Part shown: piece by piece, positions 53,884-62,482 of the stretch
How the letters are laid out: the number at the start of each line of letters is the position of its first letter
Numbering within the stretch: position 1 is the first letter of the stretch
DNA from: Longispora fulva
Lineage (GTDB): Bacteria > Actinomycetota > Actinomycetes > Mycobacteriales > Micromonosporaceae
Assembly (NCBI RefSeq): GCF_015751905.1
Contig: NZ_JADOUF010000001.1
Coordinates: forward strand, 1,922,001-1,986,000
DNA length: 64,000 bases
Direction: 5' to 3'
Program-made: the position numbers and the translations under genes
Notes under the pieces: generated by a model
The model's database searches: none
What the model was told of the DNA's origin: nothing
What the model saw: only the letters and a program-made list of their open reading frames with translations

Positions 53884-55217
53884 CCCGCAACGCGATCACC
53901 GGGCACTACCTCGCGGAGGTCGCCCGCAGGGGCGTCGGCCCGGCCGAGCTCACCGACGCCACCCAGCGGCACCTCGACCTGGAGGCGACCAGCTACCGGG
54001 GCAGGACCCTGCCCCGCCCGGCGTTCCTGGACAGGGCCGAGGTCGCCCGCCTCGACGAGGACCTGCGCAACCTCCAGGACGCGCTCTACGCGCTCCCCCA
54101 CCGGCTGTTCGGCGGCGACATCGGCGCGTTCGCCCGCGCCGCCGGCATGAACCCCGACCAGGTCACCGCGGTGTTGCGCGGCCGGGGGCCGGCCCCGACC
54201 CGGATGGGGCGCGCCGACATCTACCACGACGGCGAGCACTTCCGGCTGATGGAGCTGAACCTGGGCAGCGCCCTGGGCGGGCTGGACAACGCGATGGTCA
54301 ACCCGACGTTCCTCACCCACCCGTTCTTCGCGGAGTTCGTCGCCGAGCACGGCCTGGCGTACGTCGACACCATCGAGGAGCTGGTGCGCACGCTGCTGGT
54401 CGAGAGCGACGTGCCGGCCGGGCAGCGGCCCCTCGTGGCCGCCGTGGACTGGCCGGCGAGCTTCGACGGCCTGGAGGAGCGGCTGAAGGCGAGCGCCGCG
54501 GTGATGGCTCCGTTCGGGGTGGACGTGGTGCCGTGCCACCTGGGCATGCTGGAGTTCCACGACGGCCGGGTCTGGTTGCGCGGCCGCCCGGTGGACGTGG
54601 TCTACCGGCTGTTCCTGATCGAGGACCTGCTCGACCCGGCCGGTCCCGGGCTCGTCGAACCGGTGCTGCGGGCCGTGGAGCGCGGCGAGGTGCGGATCTT
54701 CGCCCCGATGGACGCAGAGTTGTACGGCAACAAGGCCGCCCTTGCCATGGTCGCCGACGAGGCCAACCGGCACCACTTCAGCCCAGCCCAGCGGGCCAGC
54801 CTCGACCGGCTGCTGCCGTGGACCCAGGTCGTCCGGGACGGCGACGTGACGGTCGACGGCGCCCGGGTGGACCTGCGCGGGTACGCCGTCGCGGAGCGGG
54901 AGAACCTGATCCTCAAGCCGACGCTGCTGCACGGCGGGCTGGGCGTCGTGCCCGGTTGGGAGACCGACGCCGGGGAGTGGCTGGCGCACCTCGACGGGGC
55001 GATGACCGGCCACCACGTGCTCCAGCGTCGGATCCGGGGCGTGCCGGAGCTGTTCCCGACCGCCGACGGCCTGGAGCGGCGGTTGCTCAACTGGGGCGTG
55101 TTCACCTCCAGCCAGGGCTACGCCGGGGCGTTCGTGCGCGGCACCACGGATCTGGAGGACGGCATCGTCAACGTCGCGGCCGGGGCGACCCTGGGGTGCA
55201 CGTTCCACGAGGCCTGA
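53880..55217 (+). CDS. ATP-grasp-like ligase, possibly circularly permuted
   Basis: The 445-residue protein has sequence typical of carboxylate-amine ligases of the glutathionylspermidine-synthase/ATP-grasp group: RLMELNLGSALGGLDN, FAPMDAELYGNKAALAMV and a late ENLILKPTLLHGGLGVVPG with the ATP-binding Lys. It starts within the stop of the MFS gene. An amide-forming role in the cluster is inferred; family placement is by motif resemblance only and the acceptor is unknown. Confidence 0.65.
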   Translation: MTRNAITGHYLAEVARRGVGPAELTDATQRHLDLEATSYRGRTLPRPAFLDRAEVARLDEDLRNLQDALYALPHRLFGGDIGAFARAAGMNPDQVTAVLRGRGPAPTRMGRADIYHDGEHFRLMELNLGSALGGLDNAMVNPTFLTHPFFAEFVAEHGLAYVDTIEELVRTLLVESDVPAGQRPLVAAVDWPASFDGLEERLKASAAVMAPFGVDVVPCHLGMLEFHDGRVWLRGRPVDVVYRLFLIEDLLDPAGPGLVEPVLRAVERGEVRIFAPMDAELYGNKAALAMVADEANRHHFSPAQRASLDRLLPWTQVVRDGDVTVDGARVDLRGYAVAERENLILKPTLLHGGLGVVPGWETDAGEWLAHLDGAMTGHHVLQRRIRGVPELFPTADGLERRLLNWGVFTSSQGYAGAFVRGTTDLEDGIVNVAAGATLGCTFHEA

Positions 55218-55223
55218 GCCGGG

Positions 55224-55255
55224 GCGGGGCCCCTCATGAGGGGTGTGGGCCCCGC
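55224..55255. terminator. Hairpin between convergent ATP-grasp genes
   Basis: GCGGGGCCC (55224-55232) pairs with GGGCCCCGC (55247-55255); an inner CCTCATGAGG adds stability. It overlaps the last codons of the minus-strand ATP-grasp gene and follows the plus-strand gene stop, so it serves both. Confidence 0.6.
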
Positions 55256-56484
55256 TCCACCTCCATCCGGCGTTCGAGGTCCTTGATCCGGTGGTAGTCG
55301 GCGTCGAGGGCCGCGCGGTCGGCGGAGGCCAGCACGACCCAGCCGACCATGCTGGACAGGCCGGCGGGGGCGGGCAGCAGGTCGCCGCCGCCGAAGTAGA
55401 AGTGGTGCAGCGCGTGGGTCGACAGGCCGGTGACGCCGTCGAACAGGTCGCCGTTGCGCCACGTGCCGGCGTGCGGCGCGGAGATCACCACGCTGCACAC
55501 GTGCCGTACGAGGTCGTAGGTGGGGCTAAACGCGCCGCGCACCCGGTGGTCGACGGTGCGCAGGATGTGGTTGGTGCCCGTCGCCATCCTCGAGATCATC
55601 TGGTGGCCGCCGCCGGCGGGCCGGGCGCCGACCTCCAGCAGCCGGGGGCCGTCGGCGGTGAGGATCACCTCCGTGTGGCAGCAACCGTTGCGGATCCCGA
55701 CCGCGTCGAGCACCCGCTTCGTGTACGGCCACACGGCCGCCACGTCCGCGTCCCCGGGCGCCAGGAAGTCCACGAGGTCGTAGACCCCGATCCGGTCCCC
55801 GCGCCGCACCTTGGTGTAGCGGCACACGTCGACGAGGCCGTGCGCGCCGTCGACGGAGTAGCTGTCGACGAGGAACTCCGGCCCCTCGGCGTACTCCTGG
55901 ACGAGCACGGCGTCGTTGCGCAGCCCGAACTCGTTGGTGTGCCCGTAGATCTGGTCGAAGAAGCCCCGCCAGTCCGCGCCGGCGTCGACGAAGTGCACGT
56001 TGTCGGTGGCGGCGCTCTTGGGCGGTTTGACGACGAGTCGGACCCGGTCCAGGCCGGTGGCCTTCAGCCACCGGTCGATCTCCGCCGGGTCGGCGCTGCA
56101 CAGTTGGCGCAGGTGCGGCAGGCCGGCGGCGTCGGCGGCCGTGGCCATCGCCCATTTGTCGCGGCGGGCGGCGGCCAGCTCCGGGACGTGACCGGTGCCG
56201 GGCAGCACGCGTTCGACGAGCGCGTCGGCGAGTTCGACCCCGGTCTCGGAGCCGGCGATCAGGCACAGGGGGTCATACCCCCGCAGGGTCCCGGCCAGGG
56301 CGGCGAGGTCGCCGTCGAACACGTGGACGGCTGCGAAGTTCTCCGGGTGCCAGGAGTCCGCGTACAGCGGAATGGGTTCGGGGGTGCTGAGCACCGCGAC
56401 CGTGGCCACGCCGGCGTCGGCGAACGCCGCCGGATACTCCTGGCCCGTCCCCAGCGGGTCGACCACCACCGCGCACCTGTCCAC
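55234..56484 (-). CDS. ATP-grasp ligase (amide bond formation)
   Basis: GTG 56484 follows GTGAGGTA and lies two bases after the previous stop. The 416-residue protein has an N-terminal Rossmann-like region, the ATP-grasp Lys block VRLVVKPPKSAATDNVHFV near 150 and the metal/phosphate motif CCHTEVILTADGPRLLEVGARPAGGGHQ (Glu, Glu-Asn-like positions near 300, given by key residues). This is the L-amino-acid ligase/carnosine-synthase group that joins a carboxylate to an amine with ATP. It is the last gene of the minus-strand cluster operon. Confidence 0.87.
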   Translation of the reverse strand: MDRCAVVVDPLGTGQEYPAAFADAGVATVAVLSTPEPIPLYADSWHPENFAAVHVFDGDLAALAGTLRGYDPLCLIAGSETGVELADALVERVLPGTGHVPELAAARRDKWAMATAADAAGLPHLRQLCSADPAEIDRWLKATGLDRVRLVVKPPKSAATDNVHFVDAGADWRGFFDQIYGHTNEFGLRNDAVLVQEYAEGPEFLVDSYSVDGAHGLVDVCRYTKVRRGDRIGVYDLVDFLAPGDADVAAVWPYTKRVLDAVGIRNGCCHTEVILTADGPRLLEVGARPAGGGHQMISRMATGTNHILRTVDHRVRGAFSPTYDLVRHVCSVVISAPHAGTWRNGDLFDGVTGLSTHALHHFYFGGGDLLPAPAGLSSMVGWVVLASADRAALDADYHRIKDLERRMEVERGPHPS

Positions 56485-56486
56485 GG

Positions 56487-57704
56487 CTACCTCACTCTCA
56501 CGGTCAGGGCGGCCTCGGCCGCGTCCAGGGCCGCCGCGCACCCGGCGACGGTGCCGGACACGGCGGTGGCCAGCGCGATGCGGCCCCACAGGGTGCCGGC
56601 CGGCGGCGGGGACACCACGTCGCCGGGCCCGGCGAGGGCCGTGATCCGGTCGACGTCGGCGGGCAGGGCCGTGGTGTCGATGTCGATGCCGTCGATGGTC
56701 GTGTCGTCCTTGTCCGGGTACCGGAACCGCACCGCCCCGACGAGCCGCCGGTCGGCCGTCACCTCCGGCGGCAGGCCGCAGGCGACGGCCGCGGCGGCCA
56801 GCCCGGGGTCGATCCCGGTGGCCCGCAGCCCCAGGTACGGGATCAGGTCCCCGCCGAGCCGGCCGTTGACCTCGATCACCTTCGGGCCGGTCGGGGTGAG
56901 GCGCAGCTCGGTGTGCGTCATGGCGTCGGTGACGCCGAGCGCGGCGTGCGTGTCGGCGACGATCCGCAGGATCCCCGGATCGGTCAGCAGCGGGTCGCCG
57001 GCGTCGACGAGGTGCCCGACCTCCTCGAAGTAGGGCGGGTAGCCGATGTCCTTGCGGGCCAGGAACAGCGGCGACACGTGCCCGCCGTGCACCGCGGCGT
57101 CGACGCTCACCTCGGCCCCGGTCGCGTACTCCTCGACCAGCACCGTCTCGTACGTCCAGGCTCCGGGCACCGTGGTGTCGCGGGCGAACCCGAACCGGTC
57201 GGCGAGGTCGTGCGGGGTGCGCGCGAGGACGACGCCGAGGCTGGCCGCGAGGGCCCGGGGCTTGAGGACCACCGGGTAGCCGATCGCCTCGGCGGCCTCC
57301 AGCGCCTCCTTCAGCCCGTGGACCAGCACGGACGCGGGCTGGGGCACGCCGGCCGCCCGCAGCGCCACCCGGGTGAGGTGTTTGTCGCGGCACCGCATCG
57401 CGACGTCGGGGTCGCCGCCGGGCAGGCCCAGGGCATGGGCGACCTTCGCGGTCTGCAACACCCGGGCCTCGTCCCAGCTGAGCACGCCGCGCACCGGTCC
57501 GGCGACCGCCCGCGCGGCGGCGACCATCTCCGCGGCGTCGACCGTCTCGCCGGGGCTGTCCAGGACGGTCCAGCCGGCGATGTGCGCGCGCTCCCACGTG
57601 GGTTCCTCGCCGAGGAGCAGGTGCACCCGGTACCGGGAGCCGATCGAGGCCAGCAGGTACTCGCGGTACTCGCGGCCCCCGGTGCCGATCACCAACAGGG
57701 TCAT
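56487..57704 (-). CDS. ATP-grasp ligase (amide bond formation)
   Basis: The 405-residue protein has a clear ATP-grasp plan: N-terminal LLVIGTGGREYREYLL, GVLSWDEARVLQTAKVAHALGL, the ATP Lys in GYPVVLKPRALAASLGVVLA and the metal-binding THTELRLTP and VIEVNGRLGGDLIPY. It overlaps the preceding small gene (ATGA) and is followed two bases later by a second ATP-grasp gene. The pair suggests two sequential peptide- or amide-forming steps on the hydrazino amino acid. Confidence 0.9.
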   Translation of the reverse strand: MTLLVIGTGGREYREYLLASIGSRYRVHLLLGEEPTWERAHIAGWTVLDSPGETVDAAEMVAAARAVAGPVRGVLSWDEARVLQTAKVAHALGLPGGDPDVAMRCRDKHLTRVALRAAGVPQPASVLVHGLKEALEAAEAIGYPVVLKPRALAASLGVVLARTPHDLADRFGFARDTTVPGAWTYETVLVEEYATGAEVSVDAAVHGGHVSPLFLARKDIGYPPYFEEVGHLVDAGDPLLTDPGILRIVADTHAALGVTDAMTHTELRLTPTGPKVIEVNGRLGGDLIPYLGLRATGIDPGLAAAAVACGLPPEVTADRRLVGAVRFRYPDKDDTTIDGIDIDTTALPADVDRITALAGPGDVVSPPPAGTLWGRIALATAVSGTVAGCAAALDAAEAALTVRVR

Positions 57705-58018
57705 GTGCCGAACTCCTCGATCTCGGAGACGCCCGACGAGCCGTCCGTGCGGCTCCACGCCTCGGTGAGCCGGATCCGGCCGTCGTCGAGCAGGGTGGGG
57801 GTGCCGACGAAGGTGCCGGACACGGTGTCGCCGGCTGCGGTGACGTAGCAGTAGGCGGCGTCGAGGACCCCGTCCGGGCCGCACGTGGCGACGACCCGGC
57901 CGGCCCGGACGGCGGTGCCGGAGAACTCGGCCCACACCAGGTCGCCGTCCTGGTGGTAGTGCCCGACGGAGCTGCCGGGCACCGCGTCCACCGGCCGGAA
58001 CCTGCGGTTGTCGTACAC
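57701..58018 (-). CDS. Small beta-rich protein of the type often labelled N-acetylglutamate-synthase-like
   Basis: GTG 58018 gives 105 residues beginning VYDNRRFRPVDAVPGSSVG, resembling a small family with the start YNNKxFRPxxNSxNGE and HYHQ motif (here GHYHQDGD). The body is beta-rich (AEFSGTAVRAGRVVATCGPDG). The database label for that family is not backed by evidence I know of. It sits inside the biosynthetic operon, five bases after the hydroxylase and overlapping the first ATP-grasp gene. The role is unknown. Confidence 0.62.
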   Translation of the reverse strand: MYDNRRFRPVDAVPGSSVGHYHQDGDLVWAEFSGTAVRAGRVVATCGPDGVLDAAYCYVTAAGDTVSGTFVGTPTLLDDGRIRLTEAWSRTDGSSGVSEIEEFGT

Positions 58019-58023
58019 GCCGC

Positions 58024-59310
58024 TCAGCCCCAGTCGACCGGGCAGAGTTCGTCGGCGACCGCGAAGACCTCCCGCTTGAACATCGAGTTCAGCACGATCG
58101 CCGCCCGCACCGGCAGCAGCGTCAGGTTCGCGTCGGTGAGGCCCATGCTCAGCCGGGCCCGGTTCAGGGCGTAGATCTGGTGGCCGTTCATGCCCTTCCA
58201 CCGCACGGAGAAGTCCGACTCGACGATCACCTCGCCGTCCTCGCCCCAGTCGACCCGCTCGCGCAGGTCGTCGTCGAACGGGATCGGCGTGTTCTCCCGG
58301 CCGGTGGCGATCACGACGTACCGGACCCGGTGTTCCTCCTCGTGTTCGGCCGTGCGGCAGCGCAGGACGACGTCGGCCCCCTCCAGCACCGCCGACGTGA
58401 CGTCCCTGCCCGGCATCAGCGTCACCGGGTACCTGCCGAGGTCCAGCAGGCCGTCGTAGTTGGCCTGATAGAGCGCGCGCATCGCCCCCGGGGTGAGCGC
58501 GTCCCCGGTCGGGTCGAGCCGTTTGATCACACTGCGCCGGGTCTCCGGGGACAGTTTCTGCAGGGACTCGATGTGCGCCGGCCGGTACACGTCGTTGGCG
58601 CACGGCGAGTCGTCGATGGTCTCCATCCACAGCCGCCTGCCGAACCACAGGATCCTGGTGAACCCCTGGCCGACCAGCCGCATCACGGCCTCGATCCCGG
58701 TCTGGCCGCCGCCGACCACCGCGACCGGCGCGTCCCGGTCGGCGCGCATCGCGTCGAGCCGGCCGGTGAGGTCGTCGGCGATGAAGCCCCGCTCGTGCGG
58801 CAGCCCCGCGAACCCGTCGGGGATCACCGGCCGGCTGCCGAGGCCGAGCACCAGGTGCTCGGCGTGCGCGAGTTCGCGGCCGTCGGAGTGCAGGGTGAAG
58901 CCCTGCTTGCCGAGGGAGATGCTGTCGACGGTCACGCCGTAGTGGATGTTCGGGATCCGCCGGGCAGCCCAGGTCAGGTACCGGACGTACTCCATCCGGG
59001 GCATCACGTCGAACTGCGCGTTGAGCAGCGCGAACATCCGGCCGGTCGTGACCAGGTAGTTGAGGAACGTCAGCTCGTGGCGCGGGTCGACCATCGACAC
59101 CAGGTCCTTGAGCCAGGAGGTCTGCATCCGCACCCCGGAGTGCAGCAGCGTGTTGTGCCAGCCCGGTCCCGGTTGCCGGTCGAACAGCGCGATCGACTCG
59201 GCGGTGGCCGACCCGAACAGGGCCGCCAGGCTGAGGTTCGCCGGCCCGGCGCCGACGCCCACCGTGTGGAAGCGCGGCACTTGGGTCTGGTGTGTTTCGT
59301 CGTGGATCAT
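58024..59310 (-). CDS. Lysine/ornithine N-hydroxylase-type flavin monooxygenase
   Basis: ATG 59310 follows GTGAGGTC. The 428-residue protein has the FAD loop GVGAGPANLSLAAL, NADPH loop AVVGGGQTGIEAVMRL and the IATGRENTPIPF (ATGY-type) segment with NLTLLPVRAA near the end: the IucD/PvdA/SidA family. It would hydroxylate the side-chain amine of lysine or ornithine with NADPH and O2. The neighbours are a DAO-type flavoenzyme, a MetRS-like enzyme and a cupin rather than siderophore ligases. It therefore most likely makes N6-hydroxylysine for N-N bond formation, as Spb38, Tri26 and PyrM do. No NRPS or NIS synthetase is present. Confidence 0.9.
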   Translation of the reverse strand: MIHDETHQTQVPRFHTVGVGAGPANLSLAALFGSATAESIALFDRQPGPGWHNTLLHSGVRMQTSWLKDLVSMVDPRHELTFLNYLVTTGRMFALLNAQFDVMPRMEYVRYLTWAARRIPNIHYGVTVDSISLGKQGFTLHSDGRELAHAEHLVLGLGSRPVIPDGFAGLPHERGFIADDLTGRLDAMRADRDAPVAVVGGGQTGIEAVMRLVGQGFTRILWFGRRLWMETIDDSPCANDVYRPAHIESLQKLSPETRRSVIKRLDPTGDALTPGAMRALYQANYDGLLDLGRYPVTLMPGRDVTSAVLEGADVVLRCRTAEHEEEHRVRYVVIATGRENTPIPFDDDLRERVDWGEDGEVIVESDFSVRWKGMNGHQIYALNRARLSMGLTDANLTLLPVRAAIVLNSMFKREVFAVADELCPVDWG

Positions 59311-59318
59311 CGTTGACC

Positions 59319-60338
59319 TCACCTGCGTTCGACGGGAGTGGGTTCGGCGGCCCGGCCCAGTTCGACGAGCCGGGCCGCCGCGCGCCGGCTGGCAGCCAAC
59401 GCGGTCTTCGCGGAGCCGCCCGCTCCGCCGGAGAACGTGAACACCCCGCGATCCGGCGGACCCACCGGGCGCAGGGCCAGGCCCGGTGTGTCGCAGTAGC
59501 CGTCGGCCGAGCCGACCCGCAGTCGGGCCGGGCCGATCCGCAGGCCGGGGAACCGGTCCCCCGCCAGGCGCCGGGCCCGGTCGGCCAGCGCCGGTGTGGT
59601 CGGCGGCCGGTCGGGGTCGACGTCCCACAGGTCGGTGGGCAGGCCCAGGAGCAGCCCGTACGCGCCGTCCGGACGGCCGTACAGGCCGGTGGTCGCGTCC
59701 ACGAACTGACCGGGTCGCCGGCCCTCGACCGGGTGCACGGCGTACTGGATCGACTTGGTGCGGTAGCCGTCCGCCGGCAGGCCGCTGGCGCGCAGCAGGG
59801 CCCCGGTCCAGGCCCCGGCGGCGACCACGGTCAGGTCGGCGTCGGCCGGCATATGGTCCAATGTGGACTCCGAACACCGCGCGCCGCTGTCGGCCAGGAC
59901 CTCCTCGCGCAGCCGGCCGGGGGCGATCTGCCCCGCCCGGTGCTCCACGACCGCCACCGCTGCCGGGTCCAGCCCGGCCCAGCCCAGCGCCGCGGCGTCG
60001 AGCACCCGGGCGGACCCGGGCAGCGCGTACTCGATCTCGGCGACCGCGTCGTCCAACCCTGCCCGGTCCGCGACGAGGTAGGTCGCGCGGGTCGGCCGAA
60101 AGTCCGCCCACCGGCGCAGGGTCTCGCTGCCGAGGAGTTCGACGAGGCTGTCGAGGGCGAGGGACCGCTGTCCCGGGTCGGTCTCGTAGGCCCGGACAGC
60201 GCCGCCCGACGCGGCGGTCGCGTCGGTGCGGCCGGCGGGCCCGGTCAGCACCTCCAGTCGCCAGCCGGGGGCCAGCCGGGCGAGCCGCCAGGCCAGCAGC
60301 GCGCCGGCCAGGCCGCCTCCGATGATCCGCACCCGCAC
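59319..60338 (-). CDS. DAO-type FAD-dependent oxidoreductase of the hydrazine cassette
   Basis: The 339-residue protein begins with the FAD loop RIIGGGLAGALLAWRLA and has the DAO-family features ASGGAVRAYE (residues 43-52), VVAAGAWTGALL near 175 and a C-terminal FTFSGGAGGSAKTALA flavin-binding end. In the s56-p1, triacsin and pyrazofurin pathways a DAO-type enzyme (Spb39, Tri27, PyrL) oxidatively cleaves the lysine-N-N-amino acid adduct, freeing a hydrazino acid. Position, eight bases before the hydroxylase, fits that role. Homology to glycine oxidase alone would not assign it. Confidence 0.85.
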   Translation of the reverse strand: MRVRIIGGGLAGALLAWRLARLAPGWRLEVLTGPAGRTDATAASGGAVRAYETDPGQRSLALDSLVELLGSETLRRWADFRPTRATYLVADRAGLDDAVAEIEYALPGSARVLDAAALGWAGLDPAAVAVVEHRAGQIAPGRLREEVLADSGARCSESTLDHMPADADLTVVAAGAWTGALLRASGLPADGYRTKSIQYAVHPVEGRRPGQFVDATTGLYGRPDGAYGLLLGLPTDLWDVDPDRPPTTPALADRARRLAGDRFPGLRIGPARLRVGSADGYCDTPGLALRPVGPPDRGVFTFSGGAGGSAKTALAASRRAAARLVELGRAAEPTPVERR

Positions 60339-60344
60339 GTCCGC

Positions 60345-61736
60345 CTACCCTTCGCCCCGGGGCAGTGCGCCCCGGCCGGTCAGCGCGGCCATCGCGACCG
60401 AGTCCACGCCGACGCCGGCCCCCAACGCGCCGAGCAGCGCCCGCACGGCCAGGGCGGCGTCGAAGCCGTTGAGGTGCAGAGCCCGCTCGGCCCGTTCCAC
60501 CTCGGCGGCGGCCAGTGCGGCGGGCAGCGCACCGTCCGCGCCCGGGGGCGTCGCGCCCGAACCGGCGGTGGACAGCAGCGGGCGGACCCACGCGCAGAAC
60601 GCCCGGTACGCCTCGTGGGTGAAGTCGGTCTCGTAGCGGTCGGGCCGGTCCCAGGACAGGAACAGCCGGACCAGCTCCGGGTCCTCCGCCGCCAGGAACT
60701 CCTCCGCCCACAGCGCGTGATTGCGGCTGGTGGAGAACTTCTTGCCCTCCAGCAGGTACAGCTCGTTGACCACCGCCCCGCAGGCCTTGGCGGTGGGCAC
60801 GCCGGCGGCGGCCAGGATCGCCGGGTACAGGATGGCGAAGTAGAAGGTGTTGTCCATGCCGTTGAAGTGCCAGACGCCCTCCACCTCCTCCCAGGCCCCG
60901 ACCCACTCGGCCAGGCCGGCGGCCTCTGGGCGCAGCGCGTGCGCCGGGCCGTAGAGGTAGGAGAACCCGAGCTCGGAGGGGAAGTCGACCCGGAGCCCCT
61001 CGAGGGGGCCGTCGCACTCGATCCCCCAGTTCGTCGGGTACGCCAGCGGAATGTCGGGCAGCGGCGCATGCCGGTACTGCTCCAGCACGGTGCGCATCCG
61101 CATCGGCCACTCCGCGCGCAGCCACTCGGTGGTCAGCCGGTCGCGGTAGTCCTCCAGGGGCAGCACCGGGATGGTGGCGACGAACGGCCGGGGCGCTCCC
61201 CCGCAGCGCGCGCAGCTCGGATCGAGCAGGGTCTGCGCGGAGGTGAACCCGCCGCAGCCCTCACAGGAGGTGCCGTTCGCGCCGGTCGCGCACACCGGGC
61301 AGGTGCCCACGACGTAGGAGTGGTGCAGGGTGCGCTCGCAGTCGGTGCACCGCAGCAGGGTGTACTCGCGCATCGGCACCGTGCCGTTCTCGACCAGTTC
61401 GCGGAGGATCCGGGCGATCGCGCGCCGATAGTGGGGGGCCTGTGGGTCGAGGAAGGCGTCATAGCCGATCCGGGCGCCGTCGAAGGCCGCCATGATCTGC
61501 CCCCGGTACCGGGTGACCATCTCCTCGACGTCGACCCCCTGGAGTTCGGCCTTGGTGAGCACGTAGTTCGGGTGCACGTCGACGCCGGCGAGGGTCAGCA
61601 CCCGCTCGCCCCGGGCCCTGGCCGCCCGCGAGGCGATGTCCGCGGCCAGGTACGGCCCGGACAGGTGCCCGATGTGCAGCGGCCCGTTGACCGTGGGCTG
61701 CGGGATGACGATGACCGTCACGCCAACGCCGGTCAC
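60345..61736 (-). CDS. MetRS-like enzyme of a split hydrazine synthetase
   Basis: GTG 61736 overlaps the cupin stop (GTGA); GTG 61721 is an alternative. The 463-residue protein keeps the class I synthetase core: PLHIGHLSG (HIGH, about residues 19-27), two zinc knuckles made of four C-x2-C pairs (CTDC, CPVC, CEGC, CARC, about 145-195) and KKFSTSRNH in the KMSKS position near 330. It lacks a proper anticodon-binding domain, so it is not a housekeeping MetRS. In characterised hydrazine synthetases (Spb40, Tri28, PyrN) a MetRS-like domain esterifies an amino acid onto N6-hydroxylysine; here it is a separate gene next to the cupin. Confidence 0.9.
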   Translation of the reverse strand: MTGVGVTVIVIPQPTVNGPLHIGHLSGPYLAADIASRAARARGERVLTLAGVDVHPNYVLTKAELQGVDVEEMVTRYRGQIMAAFDGARIGYDAFLDPQAPHYRRAIARILRELVENGTVPMREYTLLRCTDCERTLHHSYVVGTCPVCATGANGTSCEGCGGFTSAQTLLDPSCARCGGAPRPFVATIPVLPLEDYRDRLTTEWLRAEWPMRMRTVLEQYRHAPLPDIPLAYPTNWGIECDGPLEGLRVDFPSELGFSYLYGPAHALRPEAAGLAEWVGAWEEVEGVWHFNGMDNTFYFAILYPAILAAAGVPTAKACGAVVNELYLLEGKKFSTSRNHALWAEEFLAAEDPELVRLFLSWDRPDRYETDFTHEAYRAFCAWVRPLLSTAGSGATPPGADGALPAALAAAEVERAERALHLNGFDAALAVRALLGALGAGVGVDSVAMAALTGRGALPRGEG

Positions 61737-62086
61737 AGCGCCTGCTCCCGGGTCGCGAGGGGCATCCAGTAGGCGCTGAACACGACCAGCGCGACGTCCG
61801 TCGACCGGTTGTGGATCACGTGCCCCTCCCCGCTGTCGAGGAGGAAGGCTGACCCGACCGCGACGTCGGCGACCTGGTCGGCGGTCTCCACGGTCGCGAC
61901 GCCGGAGACCACGATGGACAGCTCCAGCTCGGGGTGGCCGTCGCGGGGCCCGCTGCCGCCCGGCGGGATCGTGTACCACATGGCCTGGAAGGGCATCCTG
62001 CCGTCGAGCCCGTACTGCTCCCACCGGGCGACGTCGACGACCCCGATCGCCGAGGACTCGGCGGAGTCGCTGCTGAACTGACGCAT
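61733..62086 (-). CDS. Cupin of a split hydrazine synthetase
   Basis: ATG 62086 follows GGGAAGG. The 117-residue single-domain cupin has metal residues His51 and Glu55 in DGHPELELSIVVSG and His89 and His92 in GEGHVIHNRS. In fused hydrazine synthetases the zinc cupin rearranges the N-O ester to an N-N bond. The gene starts the minus-strand operon and is coupled to the MetRS-like gene, so the two products probably form a complex. A sugar or regulatory cupin is possible in isolation, but the context argues against it. Confidence 0.87.
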   Translation of the reverse strand: MRQFSSDSAESSAIGVVDVARWEQYGLDGRMPFQAMWYTIPPGGSGPRDGHPELELSIVVSGVATVETADQVADVAVGSAFLLDSGEGHVIHNRSTDVALVVFSAYWMPLATREQAL

Positions 62087-62482
62087 AACTACCTTCCCAT
62101 CTCGCGGACGCGGATACGGAGAGTGAGTTGACGTGAAGGGGGCAGCGCGAATTTCCAAGGTGACGCGGCAGGAGGATATAACGCATGACTGCGCCCTGTC
62201 ACGCGTTGATCTTCATCAATGATCAAACGTAAAAGTCCTCCGGAGAGATGGTGGCGGAACGGTCCGGTATCGACTGATTGACATTGACCTTGATCAACGC
62301 CATTGAAGCTTCTTCACTAATGATCACCGCTACATTGGACAGTGCTTCTCGTTTTGGCCGATTTGGTCCGGGCGGTCCCTCCGGCCATCAACAAAAGCCG
62401 GAATGCAGGGTTGCTTGTGGACAGTCGCCGACTTATTGTTCACTCAGCCCGGGGGCCGCGATCAACGTGATCTTTGGAGGGC
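62087..62482. promoter_or_regulatory. AT-rich divergent promoter region with TTGATC repeats
   Basis: This 396-base gap separates the divergent hydrazine operon and methyltransferase. It is markedly AT-richer than the genes. TTGATC (62206-62211) and GATCAA (62221-62226) form a repeat with a nine-base loop; TTGATCAA recurs at 62290-62297 and GATCAACGTGATC at 62460-62472. A perfect TTGACA lies at 62278-62283 but no good -10 follows at 17 bases. The spaced repeats suggest binding sites of a cluster regulator not in the window. Confidence 0.5.
62185..62232 (+). CDS. Possible 15-residue leader ORF
   Basis: ATG 62185 follows GGAGGA by eight bases and reads MTAPCHALIFINDQT to a TAA. The ribosome site is good, and the ORF spans the TTGATC/GATCAA repeat, so it may serve as a leader peptide or be fortuitous. 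No coding signature can be judged at this length. Confidence 0.3.
   Translation: MTAPCHALIFINDQT

Noticed and set aside
57701-58018. N-acetylglutamate synthase
   Set aside because: The protein is only 105 residues and beta-rich with no GNAT acetyl-CoA loop; the label seems inherited by name only.
58024-59310. Siderophore biosynthesis locus based on the N-hydroxylase
   Set aside because: No NIS synthetase, NRPS, acetyl/succinyl transferase or siderophore uptake gene is present; the neighbours fit N-N chemistry.
60345-61736. Housekeeping or duplicate methionyl-tRNA synthetase
   Set aside because: No anticodon-binding domain, KFSTS variant motif, and it is coupled to a cupin and beside an amine hydroxylase and DAO enzyme, which fits hydrazine formation instead.
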